From Amaranthus tricolor (lineage: Eukaryota > Streptophyta > Magnoliopsida > Caryophyllales > Amaranthaceae): DNA of 64,000 nucleotides. The stretch covers positions 21,421,582 to 21,485,581 of the forward strand of contig NC_080051.1 of assembly GCF_026212465.1 (NCBI RefSeq), written 5' to 3'. The notes under the pieces were generated by a model. That model worked only from the letters and a program-made list of their open reading frames with translations. It did no database searches and was not told the origin of the DNA. Shown piece by piece: positions 53,301 to 64,000 of the stretch (position 1 is the stretch's first letter; each line of letters begins with the position of its first letter). The translations under genes and the position numbers were made by a program.

Positions 53301-54089
53301 TAATTCAAAACAAACTATACTAACACATGTACATTATACTTGTACTACTCACAATTGCCATAAGCAGTGCGCACAACTGCAAAATCCTTATTCTGTCAAC
53401 AGGTATCACCTTAAGTAGTCCATTTTTCTTGTACATAAGGTAATTACTTGCCTCATCTAAACAAGAAGCCTTTTGCTCAAGCCTATTGAGTTAAATAGTA
53501 CATCATCTCCTACCCAAAACTCCAACATATACAAAACTTAATTATTACAAAACCCATTTGAACAACCACTCGGATTGATATATTGGTTCATGTACCCCGA
53601 CCCCCATATTTTCTAATCAAGGTTTTGGCATTGTAGAAGTTGTTGATGTACAAACCCAGTGAATGGTTATCCCTTAAATTCTGTCATGAGATTGAGACAT
53701 TCTCTAGTATTAAACAACATTTGCATCAACCAATTGTCCCTTACCTATAATTCTTAATTACACAAGAAAATTCTGATAAACATATACCAACACATTCTTA
53801 ATGCAAACAACTAAAACCGCAAACATATAAATATAAAATAGTTGTTGAAAAACGGAAACAAAGTACCTTTGACAGAAGCATTGACAATCCGAGAAGAAAA
53901 GTGCCTTGAAGAGAATGAAATTAGAGGTTTGGAGAAGAAATGTAAAATGGGTTTAGGCCTGAATTGGATAGGATTAGGTATCTGCGGACAAAAAGATGAG
54001 GCAGAGGTATAGTTGATAGCCATTGATAATGTAAATGAAGAACATATTGCTGGTGTTTTTGAAATGAGACAGTTATGGCAATTCGCCAT
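47371..54089 (-). CDS. GLYR2: Glyoxylate/succinic semialdehyde reductase, plastidial
   Basis: An NADPH-dependent enzyme that reduces glyoxylate to glycolate and succinic semialdehyde to gamma-hydroxybutyrate (beta-hydroxyacid dehydrogenase family). Exon 1 (53867-54089) encodes a Ser/Phe/Pro-rich plastid transit peptide. A short exon near 53360-53383 follows. The exon at about 53179-53270 has the NADP-binding GFLGIGIMGSPMAQNLIKAG (GxGxxG); later come VTVWNRTKSKCDPL (52265-52325), PEEVAASCDVTFAMLADPES (51697-51775), VDVSTVDAE and the substrate-binding EAPVSGSKKPAEDGQLIFLT (50140-50450), the catalytic-lysine segment GAAMKLVVN (49080-49130), ASFSEGLLLSDKVGLDPS (48905-48975), and a C-terminal exon (about 47374-47530) with SRGLSDHDFSAVIEALKS. 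The transit peptide separates it from cytosolic GLYR1. Large introns hold a MITE, a probable solo LTR and a SINE-like copy. Confidence 0.93.
47815..47979 (+). repeat. MITE, copy 3, with inverted ends
   Basis: 165 bp running GCATAGTGCAAAAATA to TTATTTTTTGCACTATGC, clear inverted ends. The interior has GATCACGGTCGCGGTAAC and TCGGTCGCGGTAAACTC. In a GLYR2 intron. Confidence 0.75.
48786..48890 (+). repeat. Short MITE with GTCTCAC-type inverted ends
   Basis: AACTCTCATTTAAGAGGGTC TCACTATGAGAC on one side and CAGTGAGACTATCTCATACA AGAATTTCT on the other are roughly inverted. In a GLYR2 intron. Confidence 0.5.
49328..50010 (+). repeat. Probable solo LTR in a GLYR2 intron
   Basis: 683 bp from TGTTAGGTTAATGGG to CGAATGTTTCA. 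The flanks AATGA (49323-49327) and GATGA (50011-50015) match at four of five bases. A TATA-like TATATATGC is at about 49686. Codes for nothing recognisable. Borders are tentative. Confidence 0.45.
50914..50990 (+). pseudogene. Exon-like fragment antisense in a GLYR2 intron
   Basis: After an acceptor-like TTCTTTTGCAG an open stretch reads KKWKGKKRAAKKRREERILG followed by EVET and TAA. The Lys/Arg-rich sequence looks like the last exon of a gene, but no family was recognised and no partner exon was found nearby. It could be a captured fragment or chance. Confidence 0.3.
52690..52812 (+). repeat. SINE-like repeat, plus orientation
   Basis: GAAACAACTTTGTTTG, AACAAAGGTAAGATTGCGTA CATACATCCGACTCCCCCAA, GGGTGGGAGCCACTTAATGA. 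The clearest copy in the window. In a GLYR2 intron. Confidence 0.6.
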
Positions 54090-55743
54090 TACAATTGGAA
54101 CCCAAGGTTTGGTGATTTTGCTTTTTGTGGATCAAAGAACACCAACTAAGAGCAATACTCAACTCGATTACTCCTATCCAACTATCCAACTTTCATTTCA
54201 CTTACAAAATAAAATTCCATGTTTTTTCTTTTTATTTTTTAAAAATTGCTACAATCTATAATTTAATTTGTGATAATTATTAAAAAATAAAGAAAATATC
54301 TCCATCAAAAAAATGTGGTTGATAATTATAACAAATGTGGTTGATAATTATAACATTTAAGTGTGTTTCTTACGTAAAGTAAAACTGTAGTAATTTTAAA
54401 GGGGCAATTCTTTATGGATTTAGGGACATATAACAACTTTATTGTCTATCGAACTTACATGTTATATTTTTTATCTTGTACATTTGTTAATGTACTAATT
54501 TCACCTTAGATTTTTTAAATTGTGTATAATTAATCATTATTAAAAGCTCGATTCTTCTATCCAAATTATTATCCTTTATTATGGTGTAAATAGAAATTTA
54601 CAGTTAGATAATAAAAAAAATATCTTATTAAGAAAAATAAATGATTGATTGAGACAAATATAAAAATAATTAATAATTTATAGATAATTGAAACTAATTT
54701 TCTTATATTCAACTCAATTACAAAACTTAATCAGTAATTTCAAAAACGGCGGGTTAAAATGAATTTATTTATTAGTGAATCAATTTGTTTATAAAAAAAA
54801 TTTCAAAATTCATAATGTTTAGAAAAATGATGTGTTGATTTTCTTCCTTTGCCGCTAGTCCGCTACTTCGTCAGACAAAGAGTTTATTTGCATCTTATGT
54901 ACCATAAAAGAGTTGTGTAACCTATGAATTACTTTCTCATCATAGCATTTGCCCATCGGTTGAATATTTGAGTAAGCACATTATAGACACAGCATACATG
55001 CAGGATCAAAACTACCCTTTGAAAACACCCTACCCCGAAACAAAGTACAAAAACAAGGACACATCACCGTATCAAGACCATATAGTAAAGGTTTTGAGTT
55101 GACCGCAATCGAAATATAGGCCGCATTGATCGCGAAAGCATCAGTATTGGTCGTAAAATCCATTTTGCATCCGTTACTGCGACCATAGCCAAAACTGTAT
55201 TTTTAAACTATGCCCCGAAAAGAAGCCTCTAACCCCATAAGCGGTGCGCCCAGGAGCTTCTGCTCTGACGCCAAGACGGATCCTGATTGCAGGCCTGTCA
55301 GACGCCAAGCCTGCATGTAGTTACGTATATAAAGAGAAGCCTCTAAAACAGATAATAAAGCTTCAACATTCGACAGTTATATCTTTTGGGTCAAAATAGA
55401 ATGGGCCTTCAGGTTAATATAACCTGCACCCAAATCTTGTGCACCAGATTTGGTTCACCTACAAACAGAGTAATTACAGCATCTTCACAAAACAGTGATG
55501 CAGCTATGACATACCAAAAACTCAAAATCGAACTGCTATGATTGTAAACAAAAAGAATCGTCACAGAAGAGAGTATCTCGTTTAATCGACAACAATCTAA
55601 CAAGAGCAATACAAAATTTTGAAGCCAAATTATATAGAGAAAATTGGAAGGGAGAAAGTATACAATCCTAATATACATCAATCCGTAATCGGAATACATT
55701 CAGCTTTAACAGAAAAACATAAGCATTAGCAAAATGTAGAAAC
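54090..55743. other. GLYR2 promoter side and STA1 3' side
   Basis: No gene recognised. The GLYR2 promoter and the STA1 3' untranslated region must lie here. Contains a MITE copy at 55041-55210. Confidence 0.6.
55041..55210 (-). repeat. MITE-like dispersed repeat, copy 4
   Basis: The reverse-oriented relative of 47815-47979: GGACACATCACCGTATC, AAAGGTTTTGAGTTGACCGC, and terminal GTATTTTTAAACTATG. Inverted ends are still visible (CAAAGTACAAAAAC). Confidence 0.65.
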
Positions 55744-58700
55744 CTAGTTCTTGTTGTGCCCAGCAACATTTTCTTCCTTCCCTAGAGCAACTACAACTTT
55801 TTTCAAAATTGCTTCAGTTGGCTGATGAGCATTCTCAACTGCCTTTGAAATTGCTTGCCATGTTTCACCATGCTTGGGCTCTGCAGCAACACAACGTTTT
55901 AGCACATCCTTCTGAGAGTCTTCGGTTCCATGCTGAAGTTCAAATTTGTAATACAAAGCCCAGAAATCCCCGATATCTGGAGCAAGTGTCACTGCTCTGT
56001 TGAGCCAGCTCCTCGCCTTGTCTACCTTCCTGTCATGCCAAAATAGCTTGGCCACAGCAGCTATGACGTGTGGATCGTGGTCACACTTTGTAAGTGCATC
56101 GGAACTCTTTGATTTACGTTGAGGACGGGGGACAATGTCAATTTGAGTCGCCCATAAGATACCACTTTTGGGACATTCTTGGAGAGCTTTTGCCAACAAG
56201 TTATCAGCTTCCTTCTTGTTGTCATGCCTAAGCTCAGCTCTAACAGCAGCAAGCCAAAGTTCGGGATTCTGAGGATTTCTTTTCCGAGCCATAGTAAGAA
56301 CTGCTCGGGACTTGCTAAGCCCGGTCATCTTCTCTTCGAGATTTGCAAGTGAGAGCCACAACGGAATGCAGTGTGGGCAGTTCTTGAGACCAGATTCATA
56401 AGCTTCTTTAGCCTTAGCTTGCTCTCCAAACCGCTCATGAAGCTGTCCAAGCATCAACCACAACTTGAAGAATGATGGAAAGTGTTTCAGGCCTTCATCA
56501 AGCAGTTTCTTCTCCTCCGCAACATTACCAAGTTCTCTTTCAACAATTGCAGATTTCATCCAAACTCTTTCAGTGCCTCCTCTTTCTCGAGCCTTAGCAA
56601 GGAGCATTTTTGCCCTTTCAGGCTCATGGTTTTCGAATTCCAGCTTGAAAGCAGCAAGCCAAATCTCCTCAGAGTTTGGAATAGCGGCATAAGCTTCCTG
56701 AAGGATAGCTCGAGCAGCTGGCACATCACCAGCAAGCCATTTCTCTTTTGCACCCATAAGCCAAAGAACTTCAGCCTGGGGCACATAAGTAACAGCCCTC
56801 CGCAACAAGGCATCAAGAGATTCCCTCGTTCCATGACTCTTCTCTAGTTGTGCTGCTTTAAGCCATATACTCTTCTTTGTCAAGAAAACAGAAAGAGCAT
56901 GAGCATATATTGCCCTTGCAGTTTCAGTTGATCCTCTCTTCTTGCACTCTTCAGCATCAGCCACCCACGTTCTCTTTCTGTCTTCTTCCTCTACCCCAAT
57001 GCCAACGGTATGCTTTATTATTGCTTGACAAGTAACGACAGACCCAGCACGCTCGGAGGCTTCAGCCTCTCTCATCCATGCTTCTCTGTCGATAACAACC
57101 CCCTCTCTTTGCAAGGCCCTGATACCCCTCTCTATAATCTTCTCAACCATCGCAGTATTTCCATTAGCTTCTTCCAATTTTGCAGCAGTAATCCAAATAG
57201 CAGGCTCTTTTGGGAGCTTTTCTCTGGCTCTATTTAGCACTTTCCTTGCCTTCTCATACGTTTCCAGCCTAGCTAGAGCAAGCCATAATTCCACATGTAA
57301 AGGACAACACTCCACAGCTCTATGAAGCAATAACATAGCCTCTTCCTCATTAGCAAGTTCAACTACTGACTTCCACAGCCTCACCGAGTCAGGTATATTT
57401 TCAAGCCCTTTCCTCAATACCCTGCTCTTTTGATGATCATCTTGCTCCAATTTGGCAGCCTGAAGCCACAACTTGACCGAATTTGGAATAGCTTTAACTC
57501 CCTTAGCTATCACAGCCTTGGCATCATCAGGGCTTGCCAGACGACACGCTTCCAGCCAGACATCCTCATTCTTAGGACACTCCTCACACCCTTTCTTAAT
57601 AAACTGTCTAGCTGCCTGAATCTTTCCAGCAACCTCCTCCAGTCTCGCAGCTGCAATCCAACCAGGAGGGTGCTTCGGATTGGTTTGTATAACAGATTTC
57701 AACAGCAACCTAGCCTTCTTAATATCCGAAATCTCAGCATCACTAGTAATCTTCATACTCTTAAGATCAGTCAAATAACCTTTCGGATCAACAACTGTCT
57801 GCCCCGACACAGAATCAGATAACCTATCAAGCTTCAATGATAACACAGTACCCCTACCTTCACCAACAGCAGTCAGATCAGTAACAGGAGTCTGTGCCCA
57901 AGGTGTCTCCGTCCCACCAACAGCTCTACTCTTAGGATCAAGAGCTGTAACATGCTCTTTCTCCTGCCTAGCCTTCTCAAGAAGAGTATCGGGCACAGGC
58001 ACGAAACTCTCAAACCTCTTCTTCTTATTCCTCAATGAATAATCCCCAATCTCTGGTATACTATCCCATTCCTCCGCAGACAAAGTATGCAATTTTCTCT
58101 TCAGATCAGCAAACTGTTCCGTAATCTTAGGGTTTGACGCCCTGTACTTCTCAATCTCTTCCTTTAACCTAGCTTCCCTCTTGTCCTTTCTCCTTGAATC
58201 CATCGTCTTATCAATCTCCTCCCACACAGCATCTGCCTCTCTATCATCCTCATCATACTCGGCCGAAGCAAACAATCCGACATCATTTCCCTCAAATTCA
58301 TCAAATTTCTGATTCTCATCATAGCCTTTATCCTCTCCTTCCTCTTCTTCCTCCTCCTCACCACCCTTCCCCCGCCCACGCCCCACAGCCGGAGCCGCAG
58401 CACTACCAATGGTATTAGTAGCAGACCGGTCCGGCAAATCGGGGGCTGAACGAGCAGGTCCGATATCAGAACGGGTTGTAAACCCCGTGGCACCACGCCC
58501 CAACCCAGCCACATAATTTGGTGGGGGTTTCAAATTAAGAAATTCTAGCTTGCCCTTAGGTTGAACAGGAGCTTGCATACCACCAAATAACGGGACAGTT
58601 AATGTTAAAATCGAATTCTTTTGAATACCCAGATCAGAAATTAAACATTTAAGATCACCATTAATTACCCTTTTTGTAGACGATGATAACAAACGCTGGT

Positions 58701-58821
58701 ATTGAAATGGAAGGCCTAATTTATCGGTTATAGTCTGATGAAGATTGGCCAGGGTTGTAAAATTAGGGTTTATATCAAGGGAAATAGTTTTGTTGTCAAA
58801 TAATTTCAGGTAAACTACCAT
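55744..58821 (-). CDS. STA1: Pre-mRNA-processing factor 6 (PRP6), STABILIZED1
   Basis: A 1025-residue uninterrupted ORF, close to the length expected for plant STA1/PRPF6. The protein bridges U5 snRNP and U4/U6 in the tri-snRNP and is needed for splicing; in Arabidopsis it matters for cold and heat responses (established for the family). Domains: ubiquitin-like fold at 1-80 (MVVYLKLFDNKTISLDINPN); PRP1 N-terminal domain from about 91 (LEFLNLKPPPNYVAGLGRGA); an acidic Glu run at 155-161; a Lys/Arg-rich helical region with EEWDSIPEIGDYSLRNKKKR; then from about residue 370 a long series of HAT (half-TPR) repeats with the W...A.LE pattern to the C-terminus. The N-terminal ubiquitin-like part is a plant feature. 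One exon. ORFs in other frames here are shadows. Confidence 0.97.
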   Translation of the reverse strand: MVVYLKLFDNKTISLDINPNFTTLANLHQTITDKLGLPFQYQRLLSSSTKRVINGDLKCLISDLGIQKNSILTLTVPLFGGMQAPVQPKGKLEFLNLKPPPNYVAGLGRGATGFTTRSDIGPARSAPDLPDRSATNTIGSAAAPAVGRGRGKGGEEEEEEEGEDKGYDENQKFDEFEGNDVGLFASAEYDEDDREADAVWEEIDKTMDSRRKDKREARLKEEIEKYRASNPKITEQFADLKRKLHTLSAEEWDSIPEIGDYSLRNKKKRFESFVPVPDTLLEKARQEKEHVTALDPKSRAVGGTETPWAQTPVTDLTAVGEGRGTVLSLKLDRLSDSVSGQTVVDPKGYLTDLKSMKITSDAEISDIKKARLLLKSVIQTNPKHPPGWIAAARLEEVAGKIQAARQFIKKGCEECPKNEDVWLEACRLASPDDAKAVIAKGVKAIPNSVKLWLQAAKLEQDDHQKSRVLRKGLENIPDSVRLWKSVVELANEEEAMLLLHRAVECCPLHVELWLALARLETYEKARKVLNRAREKLPKEPAIWITAAKLEEANGNTAMVEKIIERGIRALQREGVVIDREAWMREAEASERAGSVVTCQAIIKHTVGIGVEEEDRKRTWVADAEECKKRGSTETARAIYAHALSVFLTKKSIWLKAAQLEKSHGTRESLDALLRRAVTYVPQAEVLWLMGAKEKWLAGDVPAARAILQEAYAAIPNSEEIWLAAFKLEFENHEPERAKMLLAKARERGGTERVWMKSAIVERELGNVAEEKKLLDEGLKHFPSFFKLWLMLGQLHERFGEQAKAKEAYESGLKNCPHCIPLWLSLANLEEKMTGLSKSRAVLTMARKRNPQNPELWLAAVRAELRHDNKKEADNLLAKALQECPKSGILWATQIDIVPRPQRKSKSSDALTKCDHDPHVIAAVAKLFWHDRKVDKARSWLNRAVTLAPDIGDFWALYYKFELQHGTEDSQKDVLKRCVAAEPKHGETWQAISKAVENAHQPTEAILKKVVVALGKEENVAGHNKN

Positions 58822-59087
58822 GGTTGTTTGTTAAAATTGAAAAACGCAAAAACAAAATACAAAATACAATGAAATATATGGGAGTAAAGATTAAGAAAGT
58901 ACCTCGAAAATTAAATCTCACTACAAAAAACGGTGAACAATGGAGATGAACAGTAATTGGGACTTGAGAGTAGTATTTTCAACTCGGATAAAGAAAAAGG
59001 TGGGTTTAAACAGGTCGGTTTTTGTATTTTAGAAAAGGAAAAAAATTTGTAAAAAATAAACCGACTTTAATCAATCCGCTCAAAATA
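58822..59087. promoter_or_regulatory. STA1 5' leader and promoter region
   Basis: Directly upstream of the STA1 start on the minus strand. A donor-like CGAGGTACTTTC at about 58903 suggests a leader intron. No clear TATA box was identified. Confidence 0.35.
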
Positions 59088-60025
<938 letters not shown>

Positions 60026-60657
60026 ATTGTTGTAAACCTAATTGTTGATTATTTTTAAATAAACTCACTTATTTTGTATAATTGCTGAATTTACTCAACT
60101 AATGTTTATTCCTAATTGCTTGATCACAAAAAAGTTTTGCAAATGCTTATAAACTATAGATGGGTTTATTTTTAGCAAATAAATTTAATAGGTGGATTCA
60201 TTTAAAAATAAACAATAAATAAATTTATTTTTAGCAGATCAAACAAAGGTTGATTTATTATTAACTATTTCCCTTTTGAAAAATACCATATTCCTACGGC
60301 ACTCACTCATGAGTCCTGATAAAAAAAATAATTGACACGGTGAATAAACTGTTTACTATTATAAATATAGTATTTGTTGTTAATAAGTTAGATTTTACTT
60401 TTTACTGATATCAATCAATAATGAATTATTTTCCGGTGAATAGATATAGCAATGTCCAAAAAGTACTATCCCCAAGCTGTATTATAATAAATTTAGGTTG
60501 GGATAAATTTGCTACGGTTATCTAAATATAAAATTTAATTTTTTTATTTGACCAAAAAAAAAGGAAAAATTAATTGTATAAATGATACTCCTACTTTATA
60601 TAAAAAAAAAAAAACTAATGTGTAAAATTAATGACAATTGGAGAGATATTACTATAA
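60026..60657. other. AT-rich intergenic spacer
   Basis: Nothing recognised. Confidence 0.5.
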
Positions 60658-60970
60658 CGGCCCGTTTGTTAGCTGGTAATAAACGGTGGTAATGATAATG
60701 AAAAATTAGTGTAATTTAGTTGGAAAATCTCTTGACTACTTTAATGAACATGTTTGTCCAACTTTAATCATCTCATTTTCTTCATAAAATTCATTCCAAT
60801 GTATAACTATTGGGAGAGGTGGTATTAGGTGGTAATGAAAATTTGTAAACAAAATTTTTTTTGTGATCAAAGTTTTATTACTATAGAAATGATATGAAAC
60901 TTTTGATAAAATTTTACACCTATAAATCATTCCCATTATTACTATTTAGTACCACTAACCAAACGGACCG
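60658..60970. mobile_element. PIF/Harbinger-like MITE
   Basis: The ends CGGCCCGTTTGTTAGCTGGT and CGGTCCGTTTGGTTAGTGGT (reverse) are inverted repeats. TAA lies on both sides (60655-60657 and 60971-60973), the 3-bp duplication typical of PIF/Harbinger. 313 bp, non-coding. Confidence 0.75.
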
Positions 60971-61495
60971 TAAAAGAAAATTTAGCAAAATTATGAGAAC
61001 ATCCTTAATTGAAAATGCAATAAATTTAGAGGACAAATAAGCGAATTATAAGAAAAAAAAAAAAAAAAGTGATAGATTATATGAAAACTAGAATATAAGA
61101 GTATCATCGTTTATGTTTTTGAACACGTTAATGAGTCAGGATATTTGTATATATTTGCACAGATGTTCTTTTTATCAATTTCATGTTGATTTTCAACTGG
61201 ACATATGAGACCAAAGCAATTTTAATGTAACAAGGTGTTGGTGTCCTCTATTCATACAAAGGTCGGGTACAACAAGGCAAAGTTAAGTCAAAGTCAGCAA
61301 CCCAGTATCTCGCACAAAGAAGAGTTCCGAGGGAGTAGGATAGCAGGCAAATCATACCCCTACATCCTCGTCAAATATATGCAATGTGCAGAAAAGATGT
61401 TGAAGTCTTAGAGAAGTTATATAGAAGAATATATACAATGTGCAGAAAAGATGTTGAACATCTGATTAGAATTAACTTTTAGTCCACACTAAAAT

Positions 61496-62136
61496 TTAAT
61501 CCTCAAGTTCATCGTCTTCGATAAATTCTTCCTCTTCATCCTCGTCTATTTCGTTTACTTCATCTTCGGCAGCAGTATCGTCATCAACAATAAATCCTCC
61601 CAAGGTCTCATCCTCTTCATCTTCAGATTCTTCCTCCTCTTCTTCCCTTCTGCTTGTTTCGGCAGAAGATTTTTTATTTATTCTACCTTTTTTCTGTACA
61701 CCGTGTTCTTTTGATCGAGTATGATATTTTGGTCTTTGAGCTTTCTTCGGTGTTGTGGTTAGTTCCTCGCCTTCACTTTCAGCAGTCCACTCTTCGTCTG
61801 CGTCATCATTTCCTCTACTAGTTTTCTTCCTTTTCCTACTACTCGTTGAACCTTTCTTCTTAGGGTCCTCATCGTCTGTATCTTCCCTAGGATCCTCGAG
61901 AAACCAATCCCATTTCTTGATATCACGAATCATTTGCTTTGGATATTGATCAAACTCGTGTCCAATCACTAGAAAGCCGAATTCTGCGGAAAAAAAAGGA
62001 AACAAAGGAAACGAGTCACTATATCCCTTTTACAAATACACATTACAGCATAGTCATTAGTAAAGGAAACAAAGGCATCCTAGAAACTCACCAGTGACAT
62101 TAGCAAATTCGACATCCTTTCCAAATAAATAAGTAC
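61496..62136 (-). CDS. Unrecognised acidic/basic protein, two 3' exons
   Basis: The last exon (61496-61983) joins an upstream 45-bp exon (62092-62136) with good splice signals (GTGAGT donor, CCGCAG acceptor). The frame is continuous as TYLFGKDVEFANVT then EFGFLVIGHEFDQYPKQMIR. The N-terminal part looks like a folded domain end (KKWDWFLED). The rest is low complexity: KKKGSTSSRKRKK, a KYHTRSK patch, then long Glu/Asp runs to a stop at 61496 (EDDELED). Basic patches followed by an acidic tail suggest a nuclear protein (inference). The family was not recognised, and further upstream exons were not found before the window end. Confidence 0.75.
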
Positions 62137-64000
62137 CTAAAGGGTTCCAGTAGGAGCTCTGGAAAGACTAGCATTCTACTACGGTTGTATGAACTACAAG
62201 TACCTCACTGGCAATCTAGTTCTATTCATCTTTCCGATTGCATTACCCTGATTCCGATGAGTCACAACTCTCATATAGTAATTTGCGGTGCAGGCCCACT
62301 ACTAGAAATGTTCAAACAAACCCGATGATCCGAGACAATTGTCACATGATTCACTAATCTCCTTGCGAATCGCGAATTCAAAAAGCGAATTAACTGGCGA
62401 ATCATGTTACACTGATCCGAGACCTTGTAATCAAACCCGATTTGACCCATCATTAAAAATGGATTAACAATTATGTAAAAATCAACATGGACACAAGACC
62501 CAATTTAGAATAGACCCAAAACATCTGACTCGAAATTGACCCGATGGCTCGAATGAGCACCTCTACTCACAACATATTCAGCAAGGGGTATGCAACCATC
62601 ATTATTCATTAAGGATCTTTAATTCATTAGTATAATTGTGTAATATTTTTGAAATGTAATCTGGCCTCAATCACAAATTAAGTTCAAGTGTATTTCCTTA
62701 ATGCTCGTAGTCATTTTTGGCATATTTGGATAGAAGAAAATAGGAGGAAAGAAATGGAAGGAAATTAAAGGGAGGGAGTTCTCTTCATCTAAATACCATA
62801 AGGTGATGAAAATGGAGGGGAGGGAATTGTTGAGAAGAAATTTGATGTGTATCGTAACCTCTAAAGGTCATACGGATATGACTGTTTTAGACCATTGTTA
62901 GAATAAATACAAATGCTCTTCTCCCCTAGATCAATCCTGAAACAATATCAAGTTTTCCTCAATAACACCACTCTTGATAATGTTAATTAGATGTAAGTTT
63001 TAAGTTTAATTTCTCACAACTTTGTCTAATCATTCAACTCTCTTTTTCACTCTATCGATCTATGGGTGACGACCGTTGTATATATAGTACTTAAAAGATA
63101 ACAAGATAATAATACAGATGGTTTGGAACTCTAGAAACACGCACATAACACAAGCTCGCTATAGTCCTTTCTACTCGTGCAACTAACCGTCCAACAAGAC
63201 TTAGCCCCATGCACCTACTTGACTCCTTTGCACGTAACAATATCAGGCACAAGTCTTTTTCTCAAGCCTTACATGGGTTACAAGTTACAACTTCTGTGTG
63301 CATAGGAGCGACACTCCTGCATCATATTACTAATAATAAATCTACTATGAATCTATGAATCCACTAAGATTATCCTAATTTTACTAGGATTGGTACCACA
63401 ACTTGGAACCAAACAGGGAATCTTATTTGGCCGGGCCTCTACTCCTTGTTCAACGTAAAATGGCTTGTCTTGTTGGTGCAGCCAAAACCATGAAACATGC
63501 TGTCGAAAGAAATGATACTAACAAAAGTAACTTGACTAAATGTACAATTTTAATCGACTCCATCAGGACCCATGTTGTTGCTTGTCTCTTCATGTTTTGG
63601 AGTATGAACTAAAGCTCTTACATAGCTACCCCGCCCATGAACACCTCCTTCACAATGAAAAGATTTGAAAGGAAAAACTATTATGAATGGCCTACACCCA
63701 CTGATACCAAGAGAAGGCGTTACAGCTTAGTTGCTTAGCACAACTACAAGTAGCATCTACATAAGGAATAGTAACAAATGAATTAGCTATCAAATATTCT
63801 CTGGTTTTTTTTAGGAAAATCTGACAGGTGGTTATGATGTTGGCTTATTGCTATTAAGAAAATCTTAATCTATGGAGCATCATAAACAGACAGGATGAAA
63901 GAAGGAAAACGGGATGATGAAAATATTCTAGAGTGTATTACTCATTTGGGAGCTTGGAATATGCTCAAAATACTATAACCGGGCAATCACTCATCATATT
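62137..64000. other. Upstream of the unrecognised gene; possible further exons or repeats
   Basis: No exon could be defended. Parts (about 62990-63300, with TATATATAGTACTTAAAAGATAACAAG-like sequence split around 63077) resemble a Copia-type LTR or 5' flank, but no paired ends or primer site were found. About 62730-62840 resembles a purine-rich MITE remnant. Confidence 0.3.

Noticed and set aside
55809..58514. Several ORFs of 60-130 codons on both strands within STA1
   Set aside because: Shadows of the 1025-codon reading frame in other frames.
63403..63612. 69-codon ORF near the right edge
   Set aside because: No domain, no splice continuity with the gene at 61496-62136, and repeat-like surroundings.

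Overview
This is nuclear DNA of a flowering plant, very AT-rich and crowded with transposons. Genes have many short exons and long introns, and two encoded proteins are plant-type (a plastid-targeted reductase and secreted invertase/pectin-methylesterase inhibitors). Several repeats resemble short interspersed and terminal-repeat elements common in eudicots. A eudicot is well supported; an order such as Caryophyllales is only a guess. No tRNA, rRNA, CRISPR array, organellar or bacterial gene block was found.

Layout. 1-6005 (minus): a kinesin-14 with an N-terminal calponin-homology domain, a central coiled coil and a C-terminal-side motor; its 3' end runs off the left edge. Its introns hold a solo LTR, a complete 285-bp miniature LTR retroelement and SINE-like repeats. 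9412-14595 (plus): a complete Copia retrotransposon with a perfect target duplication, almost identical LTRs and a polyprotein broken by one nonsense codon and two frameshifts. 18354-18911 and 32721-33269 (plus): two related inhibitor-like genes (PMEI/invertase inhibitor family), each followed by the same dispersed repeat. Between them lie a 1.4-kb foldback element rich in TAA/TTA (20440-21844), a 7.1-kb Mutator-like element carrying a decayed plant-mobile-domain gene (22541-29683) with a 3.1-kb LTR-like insertion inside it, a hAT-type element inserted into a 21-22-bp repeat array, and a Copia remnant. 35846-38720: a TRIM-like element with a 2.3-kb insertion in its interior.

The right half is richer in genes, all on the minus strand: a NAP1-type histone chaperone (41104-44632) with a decayed duplicate of its own 5' exon region about 2 kb upstream; plastidial glyoxylate/succinic semialdehyde reductase GLYR2 (47371-54089); the single-exon spliceosomal PRP6 protein STA1 (55744-58821); and the last two visible exons of an unrecognised acidic/basic protein (61496-62136). 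Its 5' part is not visible.

The host genes do not form a pathway (cytoskeleton, cell-wall or sucrose control, chromatin, aldehyde detoxification, splicing). The strongest unusual content is in the mobile DNA: iterated subterminal palindromes of the PMD-carrying element, the very small TRIM, the nested TRIM, the large foldback and the NAP1 exon duplicate. Exon borders were read by eye from splice signals and protein similarity and may be off by a few bases.
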